A stretch of 64,000 nt of DNA from Echinicola marina (GTDB taxonomy: Bacteria; Bacteroidota; Bacteroidia; Cytophagales; Cyclobacteriaceae). Within the stretch, counting starts at the first letter, position 1. Each line of letters starts with the position of its first letter. The stretch spans positions 2,725,501 to 2,789,500 of the forward strand of contig NZ_CP080025.1 of assembly GCF_020463795.1 (NCBI RefSeq), read 5' to 3'. The notes below the pieces were generated by a model. It did no database searches. It had not been told where the DNA came from and worked only from the letters and a program-made list of their open reading frames with translations. A program made the translations under genes and the position numbers. This document shows, in pieces, positions 43,359 through 51,064 of this stretch.

Positions 43359-44162
43359 ATGGATTTATATACACTACTAGGATTTTTAGCAGCAACCCTA
43401 ATTGGTATTAGTTTAGGACTAATAGGTGGGGGAGGCTCAATTTTAACTGTTCCGATTTTGGTTTACCTAATGGGAATGTCACCGGTTTTGGCGACTGCTT
43501 ATTCGCTTTTTGTAGTAGGCAGTACTTCATTGGTGGGGTCTTTCTCTTATATGAAAAGGGGCAGCATCTCTTATAAGACAGCTTGGGTTTTTGCGTTGCC
43601 TTCTTTTGCAGCGGTGTTTCTGACAAGAAGGTATATTGTGCATTCCCTTCCAGAGGTGTTGTTTACCTTTCAGGGGATCTCATTGTCCCGCGATGTCGCT
43701 ATTATGGTGTTCTTTGCGGTGATCATGGTGGCAGCAGCCTATTCTATGATTAAAAATGGGAAAAAGCTGGTTCCAGAGATCGATGATAAAACTCTCAATT
43801 ATCCACTGATAGCATTACAGGGACTCTTTGAAGGGACTGTTACGGGTATAGTGGGTGCAGGAGGTGGATTTTTGATCATCCCGGCATTGGTCTTATTGGC
43901 AAAACTACCGATGAAAAAGGCGGTTGGGACATCATTATTGATCATATCTGCGAAATCTCTATTAGGCTTTACAGGAGATTTGAGCACACAAACCATTGAT
44001 TGGAAGTTTTTGTTAATATTTACTGGACTTTCGATAATAGGGATATTTGTGGGAAGTATGCTTTCCAAAAAAATCAATGATAGCTCACTGAAGAAGGGCT
44101 TTGGATGGTTTGTCCTGATAATGGGGATCTACATTTTGATCAAGGAGATATTTGGAATTTGA
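43359..44162 (+). CDS. TauE/SafE family sulfite/anion exporter
   Basis: 267 residues with about eight membrane helices. The family's two repeat signatures are visible: GISLGLIGGGGSILTVPILVYLMGM (near 17-41) and GIVGAGGGFLIIPALVLLAKLPMKKAVGTSL (near 165-195). TauE/SafE proteins export or import small sulfur or carboxylate anions (sulfite, sulfoacetate and others); the direction and substrate here are not known. Next to persulfide dioxygenase and YeeE/YedE genes, and with a shared Crp-like operator and -7 element, it most likely removes sulfite made by persulfide oxidation. Confidence 0.92.
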   Translation: MDLYTLLGFLAATLIGISLGLIGGGGSILTVPILVYLMGMSPVLATAYSLFVVGSTSLVGSFSYMKRGSISYKTAWVFALPSFAAVFLTRRYIVHSLPEVLFTFQGISLSRDVAIMVFFAVIMVAAAYSMIKNGKKLVPEIDDKTLNYPLIALQGLFEGTVTGIVGAGGGFLIIPALVLLAKLPMKKAVGTSLLIISAKSLLGFTGDLSTQTIDWKFLLIFTGLSIIGIFVGSMLSKKINDSSLKKGFGWFVLIMGIYILIKEIFGI

Positions 44163-44183
44163 TCCTATAAATCTCCCATCGAA

Positions 44184-44198
44184 TGTGATAGAAGTCAC
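44184..44198. promoter_or_regulatory. Crp/Fnr-like operator before the persulfide dioxygenase gene
   Basis: TGTGA-TAGAAG-TCAC, nine of ten half-site bases of the Crp consensus. It ends 22 bases before TAGTTTTG, the same spacing as at tauE. Confidence 0.72.
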
Positions 44199-44220
44199 TT
44201 ATTCTGATGATTCAAAAGCT

Positions 44221-44228
44221 TAGTTTTG
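44221..44228 (+). promoter_or_regulatory. -7 element of the persulfide dioxygenase operon
   Basis: TAGTTTTG, a perfect TAnnTTTG. Transcription would start near 44231, giving a leader of about 95 bases before the ATG at 44325. Confidence 0.65.
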
Positions 44229-44324
44229 TATTAAGTTATTCAGCAATTAGAACCTTAATAAATGCTGGATATTAAAACAGAAATTTAAATGACCGCATCT
44301 TTTAAAATTAGAAAAAGAACAAAA

Positions 44325-45746
44325 ATGAAAATAGAACAAATTTATACAGGATGTCTGGCCCAAGGTGCCTATTATGTGGAATCAAATGGCGAAGCAGTCA
44401 TTATTGACCCACTGAGAGAGGTGGACCCTTATATTGAAAAGGCCAAGAGAAATAATGCTGACATCAAATATGTTTTTGAAACGCATTTCCATGCAGACTT
44501 TGTTTCAGGCCATAAGGATTTGGCCAAAAAGACAGGCGCTCAGATTGTCTTCGGACCAACGGAAGCGCATCTGGGGTTTGATGCCAAGATTGCTCGGGAT
44601 GGAGAAGAGTTCAAGGTGGGAGATGTTACCATTAGGGCAATACATACCCCTGGGCATACAATGGAAAGTACTTGTTATTTGCTGATCAATGAGGAAGGCA
44701 AAGAAGAAGCGATTTTCACAGGAGATACCTTATTTATAGGTGATGTGGGAAGGCCAGATTTGGCACAGAAGGTTTCAGAAGATTTGACCCAAGAAAAGCA
44801 AGCGGGTCATCTATATGATTCGTTGAGAAATAAAATTATGGTCTTGCCAGATGATATTATTGTATATCCTGCGCATGGAGCAGGAAGTGCCTGTGGGAAA
44901 AACATGAGTAAGGAGACATCAGATACATTAGGCAATCAAAAGAAAACCAATTATGCTTTGCAAGAGATGAGCAAAGAGGAGTTTATCGATAAGTTGATCA
45001 CAGGACTCACTCCTCCGCCTGCTTATTTCCCTCAAAATGTAATGATGAATATCGAGGGATATGACAGTATTGATGAAGTATTGGAAAGAGGAGAAAGGGC
45101 CTTAAATCCTGAAGAGTTTGAACAGGTAGCAAATGAAACAGGTGCTATATTATTAGATACCCGTGCTCCACAGGTGTTTGCTGAAGGTTTTATTCCCAAT
45201 TCAATTAATATTGGTATAGATGGGAGTTTTGCTGTGTGGGTAGGGACCATGATCCCAGATGTGAAGCAGGAGATACTGGTGATCGCCGATGAAGGCCGTG
45301 AAGAAGAGGTCATTACCCGTTTGGCAAGGGTTGGCTATGATCATGCTATTGGTTTCTTGAAAGGTGGTTTTGAAAATTGGAAAAAATCCGGAAAAGAAGT
45401 AGACCATATTACATCAATCCCTGTGTCGGAATTGGTGAAAATCAAGGAGTCTGGCCAGGAAGTAAAAATCTTGGATGTAAGGAAGACCAGTGAATATGAA
45501 AGTGAGCATGTTATTGGGGCAGAAAACAATCCATTGGACTATATCAATGAGCATATGGATACCATAGATAAAGACCAGAAGTACTATGTGCATTGTGCAG
45601 GTGGTTACCGTTCAATGATCTTTGCTTCTATTTTGAAAGCGCGAGGTTATGATCAGTTGGTAGATATTGATGGAGGTTTTAAGGCCATTAAGGAATCAGG
45701 AGAGTTTGAATTGACTGCATATGTTTGTCCAAGTACAAAATTGTAA
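44325..45746 (+). CDS. Persulfide dioxygenase-like MBL protein with two rhodanese domains
   Basis: 473 residues from the ATG at 44325 (KIEQIYTGCLAQGAYYVES); an upstream ATG at 44289 adds 12 basic residues without family similarity. The metallo-beta-lactamase domain (1-240) has THFHADFVSGH (His54, His56, Asp58), HTPGHTMES and FTGDTLFIGDVGR, matching the ETHE1-type mononuclear iron enzymes that oxidise glutathione persulfide to sulfite. The first rhodanese domain (about 265-360) has no catalytic cysteine (IADEGREEE). The second (about 370-465) has one in VHCAGGYRS. It probably handles sulfane sulfur in the cytoplasm, with TauE exporting the sulfite. Confidence 0.92.
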   Translation: MKIEQIYTGCLAQGAYYVESNGEAVIIDPLREVDPYIEKAKRNNADIKYVFETHFHADFVSGHKDLAKKTGAQIVFGPTEAHLGFDAKIARDGEEFKVGDVTIRAIHTPGHTMESTCYLLINEEGKEEAIFTGDTLFIGDVGRPDLAQKVSEDLTQEKQAGHLYDSLRNKIMVLPDDIIVYPAHGAGSACGKNMSKETSDTLGNQKKTNYALQEMSKEEFIDKLITGLTPPPAYFPQNVMMNIEGYDSIDEVLERGERALNPEEFEQVANETGAILLDTRAPQVFAEGFIPNSINIGIDGSFAVWVGTMIPDVKQEILVIADEGREEEVITRLARVGYDHAIGFLKGGFENWKKSGKEVDHITSIPVSELVKIKESGQEVKILDVRKTSEYESEHVIGAENNPLDYINEHMDTIDKDQKYYVHCAGGYRSMIFASILKARGYDQLVDIDGGFKAIKESGEFELTAYVCPSTKL

Positions 45747-45775
45747 TTGGATATATTTAAATAGGTTGAAAAGTA

Positions 45776-45800
45776 CAAAAGAGGGGGCAACCCTCTTTTG
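45776..45800 (+). terminator. Hairpin between persulfide dioxygenase and YeeE/YedE genes
   Basis: Perfect 10-bp stem CAAAAGAGGG / CCCTCTTTTG with a 5-base loop, and only a short T-rich tail. It may be a partial terminator or an RNA-end stabiliser that lowers expression of the two downstream transporter genes. Confidence 0.65.
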
Positions 45801-45816
45801 ATTAATTTAAATAATT

Positions 45817-46398
45817 ATGGGAAATATAATCGATTGGATAAGCCAGCCATGGCCTTGGTACATTGCTGGGCCTTTATTGGGACTTACTGTTCCTGCGTTA
45901 CTCTTGCTGGGAAATAAATCTTTTGGGATATCATCTTCATTAAGGCACGTTTGTGCAGCTTGTGTTCCTGCTAAAATTCCTTTTTTCTCTTATAACTGGA
46001 AAAAAGAGGCTTGGAATTTATATTTCGTTGCAGGGGTGTTTTTGGGAGGTGTGATTGCTGGACTGTTTTTTTCAAACCCAGATTCAGTGGTGGTCGCAGA
46101 GAGTACACAGGCTGATTTAGCTGCTTTGGGCATTACCCAATATTCCAGCTTACTGCCATCAGAAATATTTTCTTGGGAGAATGTCTTTAGTATGAAAGGT
46201 CTTGTGTTTTTTGTGTTTGGTGGTTTTTTGGTAGGGTTTGGAACCAGGTATGCTGGTGGATGTACCTCAGGACATGCTATTATGGGAATTAGTAATTTAC
46301 AATGGCCATCAGTGGTAGCTACTATCTTCTTTATGTTGGGAGGATTTGCCATGACCCATTTGTTTTTGCCGAGTTTGATGAAGTTGGCTGGATTTTAA
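45817..46398 (+). CDS. YeeE/YedE family transporter, first half
   Basis: 193 residues with about five membrane helices. Key cysteine motifs of the sulfur-transport fold are present: HVCAACVPAKIPF near 45-57 and GGCTSGHAIMG near 147-157, the latter being the thiosulfate-relay motif in the one-piece transporter TsuA/YeeE. YeeE/YedE proteins import thiosulfate or related sulfur species. The next gene encodes the other half; together they have 356 residues, the length of one-piece YeeE. It lies in the sulfur group behind the persulfide dioxygenase gene. Confidence 0.9.
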   Translation: MGNIIDWISQPWPWYIAGPLLGLTVPALLLLGNKSFGISSSLRHVCAACVPAKIPFFSYNWKKEAWNLYFVAGVFLGGVIAGLFFSNPDSVVVAESTQADLAALGITQYSSLLPSEIFSWENVFSMKGLVFFVFGGFLVGFGTRYAGGCTSGHAIMGISNLQWPSVVATIFFMLGGFAMTHLFLPSLMKLAGF

Positions 46399-46411
46399 AG
46401 AATAGAGATTT

Positions 46412-46903
46412 ATGAAAACAACAATAGAAAGAGAAATCGATTCACCAATAGAGTGTGAAGCACCTAACTTACAGAAGTCCCAAGAAACGGGGATAGCCCT
46501 GCTGAAATACATGGTGGTAGGTGTCTTGTTTGGGATAATTTTAGTGAAATCGGAGGTGGTTTCTTGGTTTAGAATTCAAGAAATGTTCAGGTTGCAATCC
46601 TTCTTTATGTATGGCGTGATCGGTTCGGCAGTTGTGGTAGGAATGATTTCTATCCTGCTGATCAAGAAGTTTAATATAAAGACCATTTCAGGAGATAAGG
46701 TTGAAATTAAAGATAAGGAATTTCGAAAAGGGCAGATCATAGGAGGATTTATATTCGGGTTGGGCTGGGCTTTGACCGGAGCATGTCCAGGACCTTTGTT
46801 TGCCCAGATAGGTACAGGCTTTACTGTGATTGTAATTACCTTGGTCAGTGCCTTGGCAGGAACCTGGGTGTATGGGAAGTTTGCAGATAAGCTCCCCAAT
46901 TAA
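46412..46903 (+). CDS. YeeE/YedE family transporter, second half
   Basis: 163 residues. The N-terminal segment (about 1-30) is polar and includes SPIECEAPNLQK. It is followed by four membrane helices and the motif GLGWALTGACPGPLFAQIG (near 115-133), with the conserved cysteine of the second repeat. It complements the gene 13 bases upstream to form a full YeeE/YedE channel. Split versions are common in proteobacteria and Bacteroidota and are often tied to sulfide or thiosulfate handling. A strong terminator follows. Confidence 0.9.
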   Translation: MKTTIEREIDSPIECEAPNLQKSQETGIALLKYMVVGVLFGIILVKSEVVSWFRIQEMFRLQSFFMYGVIGSAVVVGMISILLIKKFNIKTISGDKVEIKDKEFRKGQIIGGFIFGLGWALTGACPGPLFAQIGTGFTVIVITLVSALAGTWVYGKFADKLPN

Positions 46904-46924
46904 TTGATGAAAAATGAAGCAAGG

Positions 46925-46959
46925 AAAAATGGATATACTAGTTGTATCCATTTTTTTTT
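46925..46959 (+). terminator. Terminator of the sulfur operon
   Basis: Stem AAAAATGGATA / TATCCATTTTT (11 bp, 9-base loop) within a tail of nine T, 21 bases after the second YeeE/YedE stop. Confidence 0.9.
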
Positions 46960-46978
46960 CGTTTAAACCTTATCAGTT

Positions 46979-47059
46979 TTATTTGAAGACTTTTTTGTAA
47001 ATAATCCTGATTAAAAGGATGGCTAATATTACGGTGGTTCCAGCGATTACAAATTCCAT
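46979..47059 (-). CDS. Possible 26-residue single-pass membrane peptide
   Basis: ATG at 47057-47059 to TAA at 46979-46981. The peptide reads MEFVIAGTTVILAILL, continues with IRIIYKK and ends VFK: one predicted membrane helix with a short acidic start and a basic end, the typical make-up of small membrane-complex subunits. No family is recognised, and no promoter or ribosome site is clear. It is offered because such a clean layout is unlikely in random AT-rich sequence, but it remains weak. Confidence 0.35.
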   Translation of the reverse strand: MEFVIAGTTVILAILLIRIIYKKVFK

Positions 47060-47224
47060 ATTTTGCTCATTATTTGATTGGTAATTTAAGGATTTATCCT
47101 CGGAAATTGATTTATTTCAAAAATCTCTATCTATGCAAACGGTTGATATGATTTTTAAGAATCAAGAGGCTTTAGTTATACTAAAAAGTCCATTACTTTG
47201 TGTAATAATACGATAGTAATACCT

Positions 47225-48409
47225 ATGAATTTATTAAGGAAGAGGCGGATAGCCTTGAGTAGTCTTTTTTTTCTTGCGGGCTTAAGTTTTGCTTCTTGGG
47301 CTTCTAGGATTCCTGATTTTCAGCAGATTTTTGATTTGAGTGAGGGACAGTTGGGGACATTACTGCTTGGTATGCCTTTGGGTTCATTGCTGGCTTTGCC
47401 TTTGGCTGGATGGGCGGTGGATAAATACGGAAGTAGAACTGTGATCATATGGGGAAGTATTGTTTATGCTATGTCCTTGTTGAGTTTAGGATTCATGAAT
47501 TCCGTTTTTCAGCTAGGAGCGGCCGTGATTGTTTTTGGTATGTTGGGAAATATTATGAATATCTCATTGAATACCCAGGCTTTGATAGTGGAGGATAATT
47601 ATGCCAGAAGTATTTTGGCTTCCTTTCATGGATTATGGAGTCTTGCCGGCTTTGCGGGTGCAGGAATAGGAGCCTTGATGATAAAACTGGATATGCCTCC
47701 TCAGGAACATTACTGGATTGTGGCTGGAATTATGATGGCCATCTTAATTTCCAGTTATAATTTATTGTATAAAGAAGAAAAAAATACAGGAGCAGGAGGA
47801 TTAGTGCTCAAAAAGCCAGACTCGATTTTGCTCCGCGTAGGTCTTGTAGGTTTTTTTGGGATGATGTGTGAGGGCTGTATGTTTGACTGGAGCGGTGTTT
47901 ATTTGAAAAAAGTAGTAATGGCATCTCCTAGTATTGTTCCTTTGGGATATGTGGCTTTTATGGGGGCGATGGCTTCTGGAAGATTTTTTTCTGATGCGTT
48001 GGCCAATAAATGGGGGAAAATCGTCATGTTGAGGATAAGTGGGGTGCTGATAGGGATGGGCTTGGTTTTAGCAGTGGTGTTCCCACAAGTCAGTACCGCA
48101 ATTGTAGGATTTCTGTTGGTGGGGTTTGGGACTGCATCAGTCATTCCACTATCCTACAGTATTGCAGGAAGGTCTAAGATGTATTCTCCAAGTATAGCTT
48201 TGGCTTTGGTATCTACGATTTCCTTTTTTGGGTTTTTATTAGGCCCGCCGCTAATCGGTTTTGTTGCGGAGCTGTTCGACTTGAAGGTGTCTTTCGCTTT
48301 AATTGCTTTGATGGGAACTTGCATCACCTTATTGGTGAGTATTAAAACCCAAATTTTTGATTCGCATAAATCACCAAGAAAAATCAAAACATCGGGTTCA
48401 TTGACCTGA
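47225..48409 (+). CDS. MFS transporter
   Basis: 394 residues from the ATG at 47225 (NLLRKRRIALSSLFFLAG); the frame is open nine codons further, but those would lie in the promoter. Twelve membrane helices fit. The loop 2-3 motif appears as GWAVDKYGSRTVIIWGS (near 68-84), and the second half opens with RVGLVGFFGMMCEGCMFDWSGVYL. The pattern resembles YbjJ-like or fucose/sugar MFS proteins of Bacteroidota. The substrate is unknown, and the gene stands alone between the sulfur group and metG. Confidence 0.9.
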   Translation: MNLLRKRRIALSSLFFLAGLSFASWASRIPDFQQIFDLSEGQLGTLLLGMPLGSLLALPLAGWAVDKYGSRTVIIWGSIVYAMSLLSLGFMNSVFQLGAAVIVFGMLGNIMNISLNTQALIVEDNYARSILASFHGLWSLAGFAGAGIGALMIKLDMPPQEHYWIVAGIMMAILISSYNLLYKEEKNTGAGGLVLKKPDSILLRVGLVGFFGMMCEGCMFDWSGVYLKKVVMASPSIVPLGYVAFMGAMASGRFFSDALANKWGKIVMLRISGVLIGMGLVLAVVFPQVSTAIVGFLLVGFGTASVIPLSYSIAGRSKMYSPSIALALVSTISFFGFLLGPPLIGFVAELFDLKVSFALIALMGTCITLLVSIKTQIFDSHKSPRKIKTSGSLT

Positions 48410-48412
48410 GTG

Positions 48413-48470
48413 TATCAGTGTCGATTGTCCTAGGTTCGTATGAACCAAAGTATCTGAAATCGGACTGATA
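48413..48470 (+). other. Nested inverted repeats between the MFS gene and metG
   Basis: Outer stem TATCAGT (48413-48419) with ACTGATA (48464-48470), middle stem CGATT (48422-48426) with AATCG (48458-48462), and inner hairpin GGTTC-GTAT-GAACC (48433-48446). It begins 4 bases after the MFS stop and ends before the metG -7 element. It has no T tail, so it is not a standard terminator. Confidence 0.4.
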
Positions 48471-48497
48471 TTATCCGCTTAAAAATTCAAATTTCCC

Positions 48498-48505
48498 TAT
48501 CTTTG
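48498..48505 (+). promoter_or_regulatory. -7 element of metG
   Basis: TATCTTTG, a perfect TAnnTTTG, ends 6 bases before the metG ATG at 48512, so the message would have almost no leader. Confidence 0.55.
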
Positions 48506-48511
48506 CAGCCT

Positions 48512-50572
48512 ATGAGCAAAAAAGATTATAAAAGATATACCATAACATCCGCATTGCCTTATGCTAATGGTCCATTACATATTGGACATTTGGCAGGATG
48601 TTATATTCCATCAGATATTTATGTTCGTTATCTCCGTTCTATGGGCAAAGATGTGGCTTATATATGTGGTTCGGATGAACATGGGGTAGCCATTACGATT
48701 AAAGCAAAAAAAGAGGGAGTTTCTCCTCAGGATATTGTGGATAGGTACCATGGGATCATGAAGGCTAGTTTTGAGGAGTTTGGGATCAGTTTTGATCATT
48801 ATTCCAGGACCAGCGCACCTATTCACCATGAAACAGCTTCTGAGTTTTTTACGGATTTATATGAAAAGGGCGAATTCTTGGAGCAGTCCACTGAACAGTA
48901 TTATGATGAAGAAGCCGGACAATTTTTGGCTGACCGTTATATAGAAGGGACCTGTCCCAAGTGTGGTTATGAAAATGCCTATGGTGACCAGTGTGAAAAA
49001 TGTGGCACTTCATTGAACCCGACAGACCTGATCAATCCGAAATCAAAATTAAGTGGAAACAGTCCTGTACTGAAAGAAACGAAACATTGGTTTTTGGATC
49101 TGGCCAAGTATACCGATTTTTTGAAAAACTGGATCTTGGTTGATCATAAGGAGGATTGGAAAAATAATGTATTGGGCCAATGCCGCTCTTGGCTGGAAAC
49201 CGGTGACGGTTTGCAAGCCAGGTCAATGACCAGAGATATGGATTGGGGGATTCCGGTGCCAATAGAAGGTGCAGAGGGGAAGGTGTTGTATGTATGGTTT
49301 GACGCTCCCATTGGTTATATTTCTTCCACTAAGGAGTGGGCAGCTGAGAAAGGTATTGATTGGGAACCTTATTGGAAGGATAGAGATACCAAATTGGTGC
49401 ATTTTATAGGTAAGGACAATATTGTGTTTCACTGTATCATATTTCCTGCTATTCTCAAAACCCATGGTGAATATGTCTTGCCAGATAATGTGCCGGCCAA
49501 TGAGTTCTTGAACTTGGAGGGAGACAAGATATCCACTTCTAGAAACTGGGCAGTTTGGTTACATGAGTATTTGAAAGAGTTTCCTGGAAAGCAAGATGTT
49601 TTGCGCTATGTCTTGACAGCCAACGCGCCAGAAACAAAGGATAATGACTTTACTTGGAAAGATTTCCAAAGTAGAAATAACTCGGAGTTAGTGGCCATAT
49701 TCGGGAATTTTGTGAATAGGGCTGTGGTACTTACACATAAATACTTTGATGGAGCAGTGCCTCAAAGGACCGAACTTTCCGAATATGACCAAGAAGTGCT
49801 GGCTGGTTTGGAGGGGTTTCCAGAAAGAATTGCGGCATCTATTGAAAAATACCGCTTTAGGGAGGCTTTGAGTCTGGTGATGGATTTTGCCCGATTAGGG
49901 AATAAATATTTGGCAGATACAGAGCCTTGGAAAACCATTAAACAGGACAAGGAGAGAACTGGTACTATTCTAAATATAGCATTGAATATCGCTAGTAACT
50001 TGGCCATAGTTTCTCAACCATTTTTGCCATTTACAGCTGAAAAATTAAACAGTATATTAGGGATAAAAGATTTGAATTGGTTGGATGCAGGTTCAGGGAA
50101 TCTTCTGAAAGGTGGAGAGGAAATAGGTAAAGCAGAATTGCTTTTTGAGAAAATAGAGGATGAAATCGTTGAGGCACAAGTTCAAAAGTTAATGGAAGCA
50201 AAAAAGCAAAATGAGGCGGCGAATGCCACTGTACCTTCTGTGAAGGATACGATTGTTTTTGATGATTTCTTAAAACAAGACCTGAGAGTCGTCACTATCC
50301 TGGAAGCTGAAAAAATTAAAAAATCCAAAAAGTTACTTAAATTAACTGTAGATGCTGGAATAGGGAAGCGGACCGTGTTGAGTGGCATTGCAGAGCATTT
50401 TACTCCTGAAGAATTGATAGGCAAGCAGGTGACCATGTTGATCAATCTAGCGCCTCGTAAAATGATGGGAGTTGATTCAGAAGGAATGATTTTAATGGCT
50501 GAAGATAAAGATGGTGCTTTGAAATTAATGGTTCCACACGATTCAACTGCTCCAGGATCTCCGATCAGTTGA
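48512..50572 (+). CDS. metG: Methionyl-tRNA synthetase
   Basis: 686 residues. Class I synthetase: the HIGH motif in NGPLHIGHL near residue 17-25, a zinc knuckle [17 protein letters not shown], and the KMSKS motif in the form KISTSRN. The C-terminal Trbp111-like tRNA-binding OB domain (about 575-686) contains [17 protein letters not shown] and [15 protein letters not shown]. The ATG at 48512 is preferred to an upstream TTG that would lie inside the -7 element. It charges tRNA-Met for initiation and elongation. A strong terminator follows. Confidence 0.98.
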   Translation: MSKKDYKRYTITSALPYANGPLHIGHLAGCYIPSDIYVRYLRSMGKDVAYICGSDEHGVAITIKAKKEGVSPQDIVDRYHGIMKASFEEFGISFDHYSRTSAPIHHETASEFFTDLYEKGEFLEQSTEQYYDEEAGQFLADRYIEGTCPKCGYENAYGDQCEKCGTSLNPTDLINPKSKLSGNSPVLKETKHWFLDLAKYTDFLKNWILVDHKEDWKNNVLGQCRSWLETGDGLQARSMTRDMDWGIPVPIEGAEGKVLYVWFDAPIGYISSTKEWAAEKGIDWEPYWKDRDTKLVHFIGKDNIVFHCIIFPAILKTHGEYVLPDNVPANEFLNLEGDKISTSRNWAVWLHEYLKEFPGKQDVLRYVLTANAPETKDNDFTWKDFQSRNNSELVAIFGNFVNRAVVLTHKYFDGAVPQRTELSEYDQEVLAGLEGFPERIAASIEKYRFREALSLVMDFARLGNKYLADTEPWKTIKQDKERTGTILNIALNIASNLAIVSQPFLPFTAEKLNSILGIKDLNWLDAGSGNLLKGGEEIGKAELLFEKIEDEIVEAQVQKLMEAKKQNEAANATVPSVKDTIVFDDFLKQDLRVVTILEAEKIKKSKKLLKLTVDAGIGKRTVLSGIAEHFTPEELIGKQVTMLINLAPRKMMGVDSEGMILMAEDKDGALKLMVPHDSTAPGSPIS

Positions 50573-50596
50573 TGAAGATTAATGGAATTGTTAGAG

Positions 50597-50626
50597 AAAC
50601 CGCAAAATGATTTTTGCGGTTTTTTT
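50597..50626 (+). terminator. Terminator of metG
   Basis: Perfect 11-bp stem AAACCGCAAAA / TTTTGCGGTTT with a 4-base loop and a T tail, 24 bases after the metG stop. Confidence 0.92.
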
Positions 50627-50677
50627 ATTTTAGATGTCAATTAGAAGTGTTTGAAGTACAAAAAAAATGGCATTTTT

Positions 50678-50711
50678 ATGAAAAAATACCCTAGATGGGG
50701 TATTTTTTCAT
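50678..50711. other. Second strong hairpin downstream of metG
   Basis: Perfect 14-bp inverted repeat ATGAAAAAATACCC / GGGTATTTTTTCAT with a 6-base loop, 52 bases past the metG terminator and 51 bases before the next gene. It may be a back-up terminator, or an operator or leader hairpin of the small gene that follows. Confidence 0.6.
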
Positions 50712-50762
50712 AATGTCTGATAGCTTAATTTTACTTTATATATCTTCTAAACGTTAACAATA

Positions 50763-50987
50763 ATGGTATTCTTTTATCTAACGAATTTTTTGCCCGGTGA
50801 CGAAGGACATGAAGTACATGTTCAAGGTTGCCCTGAAATGCCCAGTATGGATAGTTTGACCTATCTAGGTCCATTTAATAATTGTCATGAGGCCTTAAGA
50901 AGTGCCGAAAGAAAGTTCAGCGAGGTGAGTGTTTGTCCGCATTGCTGTAGTTTACAAAGTAAGACCATCTTTTCCTCGGACGATTGA
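50763..50987 (+). CDS. Small cysteine/histidine-rich conserved protein
   Basis: 74 residues, no signal peptide. It has His16, His19 and Cys23 (HEVHVQGC), Cys41-His42 (NNCHEAL) and CPHCC at 58-62, enough to build a small metal site. The layout (VH..GC, then YLGPF, a helix with C.EAL, and a final C.HC) is the pattern of a widespread family of short hypothetical proteins. I know of no function. It is preceded by a strong hairpin (50678-50711) and stands alone. Confidence 0.7.
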   Translation: MVFFYLTNFLPGDEGHEVHVQGCPEMPSMDSLTYLGPFNNCHEALRSAERKFSEVSVCPHCCSLQSKTIFSSDD

Positions 50988-51064
50988 TGCGTTACTTGAT
51001 CTGAGCTTCTACAATTATCTTAGTTTACCTTTGTTTTGAATTCAAGTTGGCTTCTGAAACTGGT

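Larger units (their letters stand above)
46904..47224. other. Intergenic region, 321 bases
   Basis: It contains the terminator of the sulfur operon, a possible 26-residue membrane peptide on the minus strand (46979-47059), and TTACTTTG at 47193-47200, one base off the -7 consensus, as the likely promoter of the MFS gene. Confidence 0.5.
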
